A DNA stretch of 64,000 nucleotides from Bradymonas sediminis (GCF_003258315.1 NZ_CP030032.1:1092001-1156000); one strand, 5' to 3'; counted from the stretch's first letter, positions 1 through 9,542 are shown. The notes: generated by a model not told the origin, from the letters alone. Numbers and translations: made by a program.

Positions 1-254
1 CCGAGCTGGCGGTCCAGGTCGTGGTCGATGGCGCGGGCGTCGCTGCGGGCGGTGTCATTGATCTCCTTTTGGTTGAGCCATTGCAGGTTGACTTCGCTGG
101 CGACCGCGGTCTGGGCCAGCGCGTCGGCGTGCAGGCGGGAGAGCCGCGCGTCGCCCAGCGCGGCCACACCCGCGGCCATCTTGTCGAGCACGTGGCGCTT
201 GCTGCCGGTATCCATCACGCGCAAATCGAGCATCTTGGTGATATCGCTAAACAT
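1..254 (-). CDS. Hypothetical protein, 3' end outside the window
   Basis: An open frame runs leftward from an ATG at 254 to the window edge, giving 84 residues that begin MFSDITKMLDLRVMD. A strong Shine-Dalgarno-like GAGGAAGG lies about 7 bases upstream of the ATG, which fixes the start. The visible part is soluble and mostly helical, with no signal peptide, membrane segment or motif I recognise. It is transcribed in the same direction as the GTPase/restriction genes, but the 400-base repeat-bearing gap at 255-673 makes co-transcription uncertain. The function is unknown. Confidence 0.7.
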   Translation of the reverse strand, partial: MFSDITKMLDLRVMDTGSKRHVLDKMAAGVAALGDARLSRLHADALAQTAVASEVNLQWLNQKEINDTARSDARAIDHDLDRQL

Positions 255-472
255 ACGAGTTGCCTTCCTCGTCCGGGTCGGCCCGGACTTGAATTGTTGA
301 CTCCGGCATTCAAGGGCCGGAATTTAGCGCAGCTCGACGTGCATATGATGCGTCGAGTGCGCGGCTTCGCAGGCGTAGATACGGCTAACACCCCTTCTGG
401 TTTTTCAGTGCTGGGGGGAGTGTAGCATTTGGGTGGGTGGGGGGCGAGGGGGCGGTTTGCGGTCTTGTTTCG

Positions 473-655
473 CTTGGCCGTCAGTCTGATTCACCAGCCG
501 GGCGAGCCGGCTGGGGTCTGCGTGCAAGGCGCGGCTTTGCTTGGCCGTCAGTCTGATTCACCAGCCGGGCGAGCCGGCTGGGGTCTGTGGCGGGGCGCGG
601 TTTTGCTTGGCGGTCAGTCTGATTCACCAGCCGGGCGAGCCGGCTGGGGTCTACT
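473..655. repeat. Three tandem copies of a 66-67 bp hairpin repeat
   Basis: Three units start at about 473, 540 and 606. Each carries CTTGGCSGTCAGTCTGATTC followed by a GC-rich hairpin whose arms are CCAGCCGG and CCGGCTGG around a GCGAG loop, then GGTCT. The hairpin and its flanks are identical in the three units, while the spacer between units varies. Two more degenerate copies lie at 39955-40056, so this is a dispersed family. The array fills most of the 419-base gap at 255-673. Nothing else was recognised in that gap except the ribosome binding site of the leftmost gene. Confidence 0.85.
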
Positions 656-673
656 GTGGGGTGCGGTTTTGCC

Positions 674-2413
674 TCAACCCGCCGCAGAAATCTCCCGAAT
701 AAGCCCGCGGGTGCGGCTCAGAAGATCTTCAACGTTGGCGACCAGCGCATTCTCTGACTTTCGACCGCCGCGAAGCTCCTCGATTTGCTGGTCGATCTTC
801 TGGATTTCGGCGAGCACTGTTTGGGTGACGAAGGTGCCGGTTTGGGCGTCGAAGTGCATCTCGAGTTCATCGGCGGCGTCGTTAAATCCGCTGCGCACAC
901 CCTGGCGAAGTTGCTTGAGTTCGGTCTCTTGTTTGGCGGCCTGGAAGTCGGCGAAGGCCTGCGCGCCCATGCTCACCAGCGGGCCCGCGACCGTCAGGAC
1001 CTTGCCGGCGGTGCCGAGGCGTTTGCTCCACTGCACCAGCTCCATGGGCTTAAATTTATAGCCGAGCTTCTCGCCGACAAACTTCACGGTGTCCTGGAGC
1101 TGGTTGCCCGAGGCGTCGCCCGGTTTGAGAGGTTTGGGCGCGCCCTTGGCGTTGGCCGGTGTTTGTGCGACCAGCCAGTTGCCGAAGGAGCCGAGCTGGT
1201 CGCCCGCGTTTGTGATGCGATTGAGCAGGGCGGGGTCGATGGTGTCGAGGCCGACGTTCTGGTCGAGCTCGCTCACCGCGCGCGCGATGACCGCCTTGCT
1301 GAAGTTGCTATTGGCCAGTTGAGCCAGGTCGCCTTCGAGTGACTCGAGCGCTTCGCCGAGCGTCTGCTGCAGGTCGGCGGCCAGCTTATCGCTGCGTGTT
1401 TCGACCGATGCCTCCGCGCTCGACAGCTTCTCTTTGACCTCCTTTGCGTCGCCGCTCATGGTCAATTGGCTGGCCATTTGGGTGCCGGTCTGGCGGATGT
1501 CGGAGGCCGCCTCGCGCACCTGCGCGCGCGCCTGCTGTTCGATTCGCAGCTTGCCGTCGACCAGGCGTTTTCGCCGCTGCAAGAGCATCTCTTCGAGGCC
1601 CGAGACGGTCGGGTCGTCGGTGCTCAAGGCGGCGCGTGTCTTCAGCAGGGCGTGCTGAAGTTGGTGCAAGGCCGAGGTATATTGACCGGCCAATTTTCGT
1701 TGGCTGATAAACGCGTCAAGCTGGGCGTGAAAGCCCTCGAAATTGCTGTCTTCCCAGTCGAAGCTGGCGAGCTCCTCGTCGGCCTCGGCCTGGGCCGATA
1801 TGGCGAGTTCGGCGGCGACAAAGGCGACCGGAATATCGTCCGTCGAGTAGGGCGCGAGCACCTCGTTGAGCTCGCCCAGGACAACCTCGCGCGCCTCGGG
1901 GACGTTGCCAAGCGCGTGGCGGTCCATTTTATTGACCACCAACATCATCTTATGGGCCTTTTCTTGCTCGATGGCGAGCTTGCGGAAATTCTGGGCGATA
2001 TGCTCGTCCATGAGCTCGTTGGAGATGACATATAAGATCAGGTCTGCCGCGGCGATTTCCTTGTAGCTCAGCGCGTCGTGGTCGGGGCGAATGGAGGTCT
2101 CAATGCCGGGGGTGTCGACCAGCTCGATGCCCTCCCAGGCGTAGGTTTGGGGTTTGTCGGTCGTGATCGCCGCGCCTACCGCGATGGCGTCGATGCCGGT
2201 TAAGGCCTTGAGCAGGGTCGACTTTCCGGCGCTATATTGACCGGCGACGACCACCTTTGGCACCCCCGACTCTCCCACTGTTTTTGGAAATAACTCGCCG
2301 AATCCCGCGACCTTGTCTGATGGCTCGGAGGCGAGGATTTCGTGGGCCTCGCCGAGCAGACGGTTCGCCTTTCGGCTTAGCTCGATAATCTCTAGCGATG
2401 CGTGGTGCTTCAT
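674..2413 (-). CDS. Dynamin-like GTPase, second of a pair
   Basis: This 579-residue protein has a complete GTPase core: P-loop GQYSAGKS at residues 58-65, DTPG at 100-103 and the guanine-specificity motif NKMD at 161-164. A long helical region follows, with a Gly/Ala-rich hydrophobic stretch near residues 465-490. That layout (GTPase head, helical stalk, possible membrane paddle) is typical of bacterial dynamin-like proteins, which oligomerise and remodel membranes, often as unequal pairs such as LeoB/LeoC. It lies 50 bases downstream of a second GTPase gene and is the last gene of the hsdR operon. A role in anti-phage membrane disruption or protection is inferred from context and from the Eleos (Leo-type) defence systems. 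It is not demonstrated here. Confidence 0.85.
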   Translation of the reverse strand: MKHHASLEIIELSRKANRLLGEAHEILASEPSDKVAGFGELFPKTVGESGVPKVVVAGQYSAGKSTLLKALTGIDAIAVGAAITTDKPQTYAWEGIELVDTPGIETSIRPDHDALSYKEIAAADLILYVISNELMDEHIAQNFRKLAIEQEKAHKMMLVVNKMDRHALGNVPEAREVVLGELNEVLAPYSTDDIPVAFVAAELAISAQAEADEELASFDWEDSNFEGFHAQLDAFISQRKLAGQYTSALHQLQHALLKTRAALSTDDPTVSGLEEMLLQRRKRLVDGKLRIEQQARAQVREAASDIRQTGTQMASQLTMSGDAKEVKEKLSSAEASVETRSDKLAADLQQTLGEALESLEGDLAQLANSNFSKAVIARAVSELDQNVGLDTIDPALLNRITNAGDQLGSFGNWLVAQTPANAKGAPKPLKPGDASGNQLQDTVKFVGEKLGYKFKPMELVQWSKRLGTAGKVLTVAGPLVSMGAQAFADFQAAKQETELKQLRQGVRSGFNDAADELEMHFDAQTGTFVTQTVLAEIQKIDQQIEELRGGRKSENALVANVEDLLSRTRGLIREISAAG

Positions 2414-2463
2414 GGTGTCTCTAACCTTCTAAAAAGTCGGGTGCTTGGAGGCGATGGGGCAGT

Positions 2464-4563
2464 TTAACCTTGCCGATAAACGATCTGCAAACCCGTGAGT
2501 TGCTGGGCGAGGTTGAGGCGCGTGTCGGTTTGCGGCGAGGGCGCCGGGCAGGTGACCTCGGCGCGGCGCGCGTCTTCGTCGATGGTGACACGCTCGCAAT
2601 CCGCGCCCAGGACTTGCTTGATGAGTGAGCTCCGCTCGCCCGTATCGATCACGATGCGAAGCGGCGTGTCGAGCATGCGCTCCAGGTCGAATTGGGCCTC
2701 GAGCACGGCTTGATTGTCTTCGCCGATAACCAACGCGCTCTCCAGGCCCGGAACCCGCGCGAAGCTATCTTTGGAGAGCTCGTGCATCGCGGGGCCATCG
2801 AGCTCCTTGAAGGCGCAGGCGAGGAGCTGGTGATTCACGAGTTTAACCTCGTGGAGCAGCGTAATCGCGAGCTCTCGCTGCGCCTTCGACAGCCGCTCGA
2901 GGGTCGACGCGATGACCCTGAGGCTGCTCAAATATGGAACGACGAAGTCCGCCTCGATATTCTTTTCATACCAATTGTCGAGGGCGGCGAGGGCGTCGTT
3001 CTCAAGCGCGTCGAGGTGATTTGAGAGCTGTTCGGTCAGCTCTTCGCGATGTTTTTTGAGCTTCTCCTCGCGGGTCTTCGTGAAGAGCTTGAAGAGAATC
3101 TCGCTGCCACCGACGGCGAGCGCGAAGCCCGTGCCAACGAGCATCGGCGCGGCGGCGACCGCGAATACCGACACCAGCGCCACACCCAGGGACACCCCGA
3201 TAATCGCCCAACTGGCGATGCGCCGCGTGTCGATGATGCTGGCAGCGTCCAGGTCCAGGCTCTCGAACTCGCGCGACAGAATCTCAATCTCGCGCTCCAA
3301 TTCCTTGCCAAATTCCTCCATCTGGCGCTTGGTCTCGCTCGCGACCTCCTTTTGGGCGACTTCCACCGCCGCCTCAAGGTTCACCTGCTTGAGCAGCTTC
3401 TTCCATTCCTTGTCGATCTTCTTGTCTTCCAAAAACTCTTCGACGAAGCCCGGGACCTGGGTGCGCAGCTCATCCACGCGGCGGCCGACGGCGTCGGCGA
3501 GTTTGGCGTCGGATGAGGTTTTATTCTTGGCGCGCCAACGCTGCATTTGCGCGAGTTTGTCGCTAAAAAGCTCGGCCACCCGGGCGTTGTCGCGCGAGAA
3601 ACTAAAGAGCATCTGGGTCATCTCGAGCAGCGGCACCACCGCCGCGTCGCCGAGCGTGCGCGTGCGAATCATCGGCCCGCGCTCAACGACCTCTCGGAGC
3701 AGTCGACGCTCGAACTCAGCGAAGCGACTCAGCTCCCGAAGCTCCTCTGCGTGCGCCTCATGGTCCGGCGAATTCGCCAGGAATCGCGCGCGCAGATGAA
3801 TCGGGAAAAACTCGACGTCGACCCCCGGCACATGCTCGCCAAGCATCGCGTGAAATTGCGCGACGATGCTCTCGATGCGCTCATCGGCGAAGACCTTGTC
3901 GTGGCGCATCTTAAAGCGCTTAAAGTCGCGCTCCCGCTCCAGCGCCATCTTGACATTGCATAGGCCGATGACGGGTTTTCCGAGCGCGATGACCCGCGCA
4001 AGGTGCTCTGCCTCGACCGGCTGCGGGGCGTCGTCGGTGATCAAAAATAGAATCACATCCGCGCGCCTGGCCGCCTCGTAGGCGACCTCCTCGTCGACCT
4101 CCCCGCCAAACGCGGCGATGCCCGGGACGTCGGTGATCTCAAGGTTTTTCCACTGATAGGTGCGGATATCGCGCGTCGTGCGCTGAGCCCCCTTGCCGAT
4201 GGAGCCGCCGTCCCCCTGGGTCAGAATCTCCATCAAGGTGGACTTGCCGGTCATCGTGCGCCCAAAGAGCGTCACCGAGAAGCGCTCAAGCTGCTCATGA
4301 AAGGTCTCAAAGGTCGCCACCTGCGCCCGAAAATCCGTCTCAAGCTTGTCGCCCACCGCATTGAGTTGCTCCTCGAGGGCCTCAATCGCCTCGGACGCCT
4401 CGGCGTCCATCTCCTCGAGTTCGGCGATGATGGTGCTCAGGTCGTTGCGCGTCGCTTCGATCGCCGACTCGCAGCTGCTCAGGCTCGCGCGCCCGGCCAG
4501 GTAGGCTTGTTTGGCGGCGCGGTGAGAGGCGGCGAGGGCTTGTTCGAGGGAGGTGTGGGTCAT
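2464..4563 (-). CDS. Dynamin-like GTPase, first of a pair, membrane-associated
   Basis: This 699-residue protein opens with a coiled-coil-like helical segment (about residues 10-95). The GTPase core follows: P-loop GRTMTGKS at 101-108 and DVPG at 145-148. The guanine-specificity motif is degenerate, with NVKM near 203-206 instead of NKxD. Two adjacent hydrophobic segments near residues 450-495 look like a membrane hairpin, flanked by charged helices. Together with the next gene it forms a head-to-tail dynamin pair, as in LeoB/LeoC and other bacterial two-component dynamins. It starts 56 bases after hsdR ends on the same strand, which suggests co-transcription. The degenerate specificity motif could mean altered nucleotide preference or a regulatory partner role. 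Confidence 0.85.
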   Translation of the reverse strand: MTHTSLEQALAASHRAAKQAYLAGRASLSSCESAIEATRNDLSTIIAELEEMDAEASEAIEALEEQLNAVGDKLETDFRAQVATFETFHEQLERFSVTLFGRTMTGKSTLMEILTQGDGGSIGKGAQRTTRDIRTYQWKNLEITDVPGIAAFGGEVDEEVAYEAARRADVILFLITDDAPQPVEAEHLARVIALGKPVIGLCNVKMALERERDFKRFKMRHDKVFADERIESIVAQFHAMLGEHVPGVDVEFFPIHLRARFLANSPDHEAHAEELRELSRFAEFERRLLREVVERGPMIRTRTLGDAAVVPLLEMTQMLFSFSRDNARVAELFSDKLAQMQRWRAKNKTSSDAKLADAVGRRVDELRTQVPGFVEEFLEDKKIDKEWKKLLKQVNLEAAVEVAQKEVASETKRQMEEFGKELEREIEILSREFESLDLDAASIIDTRRIASWAIIGVSLGVALVSVFAVAAAPMLVGTGFALAVGGSEILFKLFTKTREEKLKKHREELTEQLSNHLDALENDALAALDNWYEKNIEADFVVPYLSSLRVIASTLERLSKAQRELAITLLHEVKLVNHQLLACAFKELDGPAMHELSKDSFARVPGLESALVIGEDNQAVLEAQFDLERMLDTPLRIVIDTGERSSLIKQVLGADCERVTIDEDARRAEVTCPAPSPQTDTRLNLAQQLTGLQIVYRQG

Positions 4564-4619
4564 TTTTGAATCCGTTGGTTGAGCGGGGGCGCATGGCGGC
4601 GCGTGAGCGCTAAATATGA

Positions 4620-7600
4620 TTAACCCAATACTGCCACCAACTCCGCCAGAATCCGAAACTCCTCGGCCGTGTCTTGCTCAATCTCGATGGGCTCGAAGCG
4701 CGCATCGGTGGAATCTGGTTCCAGCCAGATCCGCGTGTGACGCAAGGTGCCGTCGGCGTGGGGTTGTTTTTCGCTGCGATACAGCTTGATCGTATAGCCC
4801 GCGCCGGCCGCATCGTCGTAGAGATCGCGATGCTGAGCGAGGACGACTTTGCCGTTTCGTGTGCCGCCCGGGTGCGCGCGGAACAAACAATACGCCCCGT
4901 TGGGAATCCGCCGATTCATCGACTCGCCGATGACCTGGGCGACGAAGAAGCCCGGCATCGCCTTGAGATAATCGGGTAGCGTCGCCCATTGGGCCTCGTC
5001 GCTGAAGAGATACCGATTCGAGAACTCCGCGACCGTCTGGGCCTCGCTGAACGCGCCGGCGGCGGCCTTCAAGTTGAGCAGGGGGACGCAATTCTCGTAG
5101 GGGCGCGCGTCGGCCGGGTCGAGGATGTCGAAGGGGTAGGGCGCGGGCTCGGCCGGGGGAGATTCCGCGGCCTGCGTGACCCAATCATCGCCGAAATACT
5201 CGGCCTGTTTGACGATCGTATCCATCGCCATTTTCTGCATATCCGGCGGGTAGCCGTAGCGCTTTAAAAAGCGTTTAACGAGCGTGCGAAGCTTTGCGCG
5301 CGCCGACTCCTTGCGCGTCCAATCCACCGACACGGTGCGGCGCACGATATCGGTCAATTGGCTGGCCATCTCGCGCAGGGTGTCGTCGCCCAGCACCTCG
5401 ACGGCGCTGTCATTCTCGATAAGCGCCGAATAAAACGCGATCTCCTCCGGGCTCATATCGAGCGTTTGTTCGCGCTCGACGACCTCGCGCATTTGGCGCG
5501 CGATGCCCAATAATTCTTCGATGACCTGCACGGTCTCGATCGAGCGATTCTGATAGCGCTGCACCGCGTTTTGGAGCATCTCCGAGAATTTTCGAGACTG
5601 CACCAGGTTGGATTTGGCGCGCCCCTTAATCTCTTCGTTGAGCAGCTTTCGGAGCATATCGATCGCCAGATTTTTCTGTTTCATTCCAGCGACTTCGCTC
5701 AAAAAGTCGGTGGAGAGGATCGAGATGTCCGAGCGCTCCAACCCGGCCATCGAGAGCACGTCGACGACCTCATCCGAGGCGATGGCGGCCGAGACCAATT
5801 GTTTGACCGCGTGGTCGACCTTTTGCTGGCGAATCGCGGTGTCCGGGTCGGTTTTGGCGAGCACGCCGCGGATGTGTTGGAAGAGGGCGACCTCGTCGTG
5901 GAGGCGCTCGGCTTCCTCGTGGGCGCCGGCCAGCGAATAGGCCTTCGATAAGCCGCTAACGGCGCGCATAAATCGCTGGCGCCCGTCCTCCAGATCGCGC
6001 ACGAAATTCGCCCCGTCGAGCACAAGCTGGGCGAGCCGGTTGGTGCCGGCGTCGGCGGCGCTGCGGTCGAACCAGGCCGAATAATCGAAGCCGTGCAGCA
6101 TCCCCCGGCAGATATCGACCTGCTCGAGCATCACGTCGACGGCGTCCTGCACGTCGAGCTGCGGCTTCCCCTTGCCGCCGGACTCGGTATAGGTCTTGAT
6201 CGCTTTTTTCAGGCTTTTGGTGATGCCGATATAGTCGACGACCAGGCCGCCGGGCTTGTCGTGGAATACGCGGTTTACCCGGGCGACGGCCTGCATCAGG
6301 TTGTGCCCGCGCAGCGGCTTGTCGATATAAATCGTGTGAGCGCAGGGCGCGTCGAAGCCCGTGAGCCACATATTGCAGACCAGCACCATCTTGAGCGGGT
6401 CGGCCGGGTCCTTGAAGCGCTGGGCCAGAAGGTCGCGGCCGGATTTTGAGCGAATATGGTCTTGGAAATTCTTCGGGTCGCTCGAGGAGCCGGTCATCAC
6501 GACCTTAATCTGGCCCTGTTCATCGCGCTCCGAATGCCACTCGGGGCGAAGCCGCGTGATCGCCTCGTAGAGCTTCACGCAGGCCTCGCGGCTGATGCAG
6601 ACCACCATCGCCTTGCCTTCGAGCGCCTCGAGGCGTTTGTCGAAATGGGCGAGCATATCGCCGGCGATCTGATCGATGCGTTTGGGGTGGGCGACGAGCT
6701 TCTCGAGCGTGCTGTATTTCGACTTCAGCTCTTCCTGAAACGCCTCGTCGCTATCGGCGGTTAGCTTGTCGAATTCGCGGTCGATTTCGTCGCGGATAGC
6801 CTCATCGATCTTGAGCTTTACCAGCCGGTTTTCGTAATAGATCGGCACGGTCGCGCCGTCCTCGATGGCCTGCTCGATATCGTAGATGCTGATATAGTCG
6901 CCAAAAACCGTGCGCGTGCTGCGGTCCTCCAGGTCGATGGGCGTGCCAGTGAACCCGATAAACGAGGCGTTGGGCACCGCGTCGCGCATATGGCGGGCGA
7001 AGCCCTCAACAAATCCGTATTGGCTGCGGTGGGCCTCGTCGGCGATGACGACGACGTTCTTTCGCGCGGTCAAAAGCGGGTGGCGCGCGTGTTTCTCCTC
7101 GGGGAAGAATTTTTGAATCGTCGTGAAGATGACCCCGCCCGAGGCGCGTTTTAAGAGCTCTTTGATGTGGTCGCGACTCTCGGCCTGGACCGGCTTCTGG
7201 CGCAGCAATTCGTTGGATTGGGCGAAGGTTGTAAAGAGCTGGTCGTCCAGGTCGTTTCGGTCGGTGATGATAATAAGCGTCGGGTTCTCCATCGCCGGGT
7301 GCTGGATGACGCGCCCGGCATAAAAGGTCATCGTGAAGCTTTTGCCCGACCCCTGGGTATGCCAGACCACGCCGGCCTTGCGGTCCCCATTCTGGCGCGT
7401 CGCGCTGACCGTCGCCTCGACCGCCGTGCGGGCCGCGTGGAATTGATGATAGGCCGCCAGAATCTTGGCCGCGCCCTTTTTGGTGTCCTGAAAGACCACG
7501 AAATGCTGGAGCAGATCCAAGAATCGACTCTTCTCAAATACGCCCTGAATCAGCGGCCCGAGCTGGAGCACGTCGAGCCCGATCTCGTCGCTCCCGTCGG

Positions 7601-8258
7601 TCGTGCGCCAGGGCATAAAGCGCTCAATCGGCGCCGTCAGCGAGCCGATGCGCGCCCATTGATGGTCCGAGATGACGTTCACCTCGTTATAGGCGAAGAG
7701 CGCGGGGATCGCGTCCTTATAATTCTCAAGTTGTTGATATGCCTTGAGAATCGTCGCGCTATCGCCGCCTTGTTTTTTGAGCTCGAATACGCCCAACGGC
7801 AGCCCGTTGACGAACACAATGATATCGGGTCGACGGGTCTTTTGCCCCTCGGTCACCGAGAATTGGTTGACCACCGTCCAGTCATTTTGCTCCGCCTGGC
7901 CGAAATCAATCAGCCGCACCTGCTCGCCCGACAACACCCCATCCGCGCGGCGAACCTCGACCGCCACGCCGTCGGTCAACATGCGGTGAAAGCGGCGGTT
8001 ATTCTCGATCAGCGACGGCGACTCGGGATAAAGCACGCGGCGAATCGCCTCCTCGCGCGCCTCGGCCGGCACGCCGGGGTTCAGCCGACGCACCGCGTCC
8101 TCAAGCCGCCCGCGCAACACCACTTCCGTATAATCCGCGCGCTCCGCGCCGGGTTCGCCAGGCGCGATATCGCCGCCATGAATCACCTGCCAGCCTAGCT
8201 GGCGAAACTCTTCTAGCGCCGTGTTCTCCACGGCATCCTCGGACATATCTACGGACAT
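4620..8258 (-). CDS. hsdR: Type I restriction endonuclease subunit HsdR with C-terminal S24 peptidase domain
   Basis: HsdR is the ATP-dependent translocase and nuclease of type I restriction enzymes. Of 1212 residues, the first part holds the nuclease site (RPDIIVF...VFELKK, D145, E159, K161). The helicase has Walker A TQGSGKS at 301-307, DEAH at 407-410 and FTGTP further on. HsdR is usually about 1000-1050 residues. The extra C-terminal part (about 1055-1212) reads as a LexA/CI-type S24 peptidase: a candidate Ala1067-Gly1068 cleavage site, Ser1113 in GESM and Lys1158 in TIKLY. The ATG at 8258 is chosen because TGGGAG lies about 7 bases upstream; an in-frame TTG at 8282 is less likely. The hsdM-hsdS genes lie 4 kb upstream, with other genes between. 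Confidence 0.93.
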   Translation of the reverse strand: MSVDMSEDAVENTALEEFRQLGWQVIHGGDIAPGEPGAERADYTEVVLRGRLEDAVRRLNPGVPAEAREEAIRRVLYPESPSLIENNRRFHRMLTDGVAVEVRRADGVLSGEQVRLIDFGQAEQNDWTVVNQFSVTEGQKTRRPDIIVFVNGLPLGVFELKKQGGDSATILKAYQQLENYKDAIPALFAYNEVNVISDHQWARIGSLTAPIERFMPWRTTDGSDEIGLDVLQLGPLIQGVFEKSRFLDLLQHFVVFQDTKKGAAKILAAYHQFHAARTAVEATVSATRQNGDRKAGVVWHTQGSGKSFTMTFYAGRVIQHPAMENPTLIIITDRNDLDDQLFTTFAQSNELLRQKPVQAESRDHIKELLKRASGGVIFTTIQKFFPEEKHARHPLLTARKNVVVIADEAHRSQYGFVEGFARHMRDAVPNASFIGFTGTPIDLEDRSTRTVFGDYISIYDIEQAIEDGATVPIYYENRLVKLKIDEAIRDEIDREFDKLTADSDEAFQEELKSKYSTLEKLVAHPKRIDQIAGDMLAHFDKRLEALEGKAMVVCISREACVKLYEAITRLRPEWHSERDEQGQIKVVMTGSSSDPKNFQDHIRSKSGRDLLAQRFKDPADPLKMVLVCNMWLTGFDAPCAHTIYIDKPLRGHNLMQAVARVNRVFHDKPGGLVVDYIGITKSLKKAIKTYTESGGKGKPQLDVQDAVDVMLEQVDICRGMLHGFDYSAWFDRSAADAGTNRLAQLVLDGANFVRDLEDGRQRFMRAVSGLSKAYSLAGAHEEAERLHDEVALFQHIRGVLAKTDPDTAIRQQKVDHAVKQLVSAAIASDEVVDVLSMAGLERSDISILSTDFLSEVAGMKQKNLAIDMLRKLLNEEIKGRAKSNLVQSRKFSEMLQNAVQRYQNRSIETVQVIEELLGIARQMREVVEREQTLDMSPEEIAFYSALIENDSAVEVLGDDTLREMASQLTDIVRRTVSVDWTRKESARAKLRTLVKRFLKRYGYPPDMQKMAMDTIVKQAEYFGDDWVTQAAESPPAEPAPYPFDILDPADARPYENCVPLLNLKAAAGAFSEAQTVAEFSNRYLFSDEAQWATLPDYLKAMPGFFVAQVIGESMNRRIPNGAYCLFRAHPGGTRNGKVVLAQHRDLYDDAAGAGYTIKLYRSEKQPHADGTLRHTRIWLEPDSTDARFEPIEIEQDTAEEFRILAELVAVLG

Positions 8259-8376
8259 CGACGACTCCCAACTAATACGCAATATGAGTTGTGGGGAGTA
8301 TCTCGCTGGGATGTGATGAATGCAAGGGGAGAGTGGGGTGGGGTTGATCGTATGGGGGGATTTTACGATCGCGTTG

Positions 8377-8466
8377 CGCGTCCGCGGGCTCCCTACGCTT
8401 CGCTCCGGTCACCGCGCGGCTACAAGGCCCATGCTGCGCATGGTGGTGGGGCGTTGGATCGCCGCG
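8377..8466. repeat. Dispersed repeat, copy 1 (left of the 285-aa gene)
   Basis: About 90 bases beginning CGTCCGCGGGCTCCCTACGC and containing CACCGCGCGGCTACAAGGCC, then a small CCATGC/GCATGG hairpin. A near-identical copy in the same orientation lies at 9660-9750, so the two copies bracket the plus-strand gene at 8611-9468. The rest of the 8259-8610 gap shows no gene. Confidence 0.85.
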
Positions 8467-8610
8467 TCGCAACACCCCAACCACTCGATTGCGCATATCA
8501 ACCCCCTGCGCTAATCTGCCCGCACTTCATAAAAAAACGCGGTCGTCGTACGGCGATTGTATGGTGGTCATGCGTGACACCGGGGCTGCGTAACCTCATC
8601 GGAGGCGAAT

Positions 8611-9468
8611 ATGCGTTTTGTGCCGCAGAACGAGTTTTTCAATTCTTATAAATTGCCGGTGTCGCGGGTTCAGTGGGCCGCGCGTGGTGCGCAGCAGGGG
8701 GCGGCGACGGTCGGAGCGCCGCCGGCGTTGGTCCAGGCGATCGACGAGCTGGGGAAATTCTGCGCCGAATACGCGGTCAGCCGCAGCGCCTGGCGCGCGG
8801 CGAACAGCGCCAAGGCCAGCCCCGAGCTGATGGCGAGCGATTATGCCGTGGACCGCAGCTTCTCGAATTTCGCAGCGCGCGTGAAAATGGAGGCCGACGA
8901 TTTCGCCGCCGACACCCCGCGCGGCAAGGCCGCCCGCGCCATGCTCGCCGGGCCGCTCAACGTCGAGGTCTTCTCGGTCACCAACGCCACCCGCGAGGAG
9001 GAAGAGTCGATGCTCGCCGTCATCGTCGGGGAAATCGAGGCCGACTATCTCAGCCAGGTAAGCACCTGCGGGCTCGACGCGCATTTCGACAAGCTCAAGG
9101 CCGACTACGACGCCTTTGTCACCGAGATGCACCGAAACCCCAACGCCGCCCCCGCCCCGACCACCGCCCAACTCCAGGCGCAGGCCGAGCATATCCGCTC
9201 GAAGATGATCGAGGTCATCCACCGCGCCAACGGCGCCTGGCCGACCCCGTCGGAGCAAGACGGCCTCAACCGCGCGCATGTGCTCGGCCCCTTCGCCATC
9301 CAAAACGATCGCGCCGCGGCGTATTATAAACGCAATCGTGGCACGACGCTGTCCGAGGTCGACCCGGAGACCGGCGAGGAAGTCCTCGAGGACGGCGCTG
9401 ACCCAGCCACGCCCACGCCCCCGGTCGAGCCCGTCGACGCCGACGCGGGCGTCGTAGAACCGGTCTAG
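8611..9468 (+). CDS. Hypothetical 285-aa protein inside the restriction locus
   Basis: This is an Ala-rich, largely helical soluble protein with no signal peptide or membrane segment. Its acidic, Pro-rich tail (from about residue 250) looks disordered. The ATG at 8611 follows GGAGG at a spacing of six bases, a strong start. I see no catalytic motif. It is the only plus-strand gene between hsdM and the GTPases. It is bracketed by direct repeats (8377-8466 and 9660-9750) and followed by a very strong terminator hairpin, so it looks like an independently expressed cassette inserted into the island. It may resemble uncharacterised DUF-type families, but I cannot name one with confidence. Confidence 0.8.
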   Translation: MRFVPQNEFFNSYKLPVSRVQWAARGAQQGAATVGAPPALVQAIDELGKFCAEYAVSRSAWRAANSAKASPELMASDYAVDRSFSNFAARVKMEADDFAADTPRGKAARAMLAGPLNVEVFSVTNATREEEESMLAVIVGEIEADYLSQVSTCGLDAHFDKLKADYDAFVTEMHRNPNAAPAPTTAQLQAQAEHIRSKMIEVIHRANGAWPTPSEQDGLNRAHVLGPFAIQNDRAAAYYKRNRGTTLSEVDPETGEEVLEDGADPATPTPPVEPVDADAGVVEPV

Positions 9469-9542
9469 GCTGAACGACCTTTCAGGGGGTCCCCCCCAGA
9501 CCTGGGTTCTGGAACCCTTGTCGGAGGGGGTACCCGACCCGC

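Noticed and set aside
21-425. Plus-strand open frame opposite the leftmost gene
   Set aside because: The minus strand has a strong ribosome site and natural protein composition. The plus frame is its GC-driven shadow and runs into the intergenic region.
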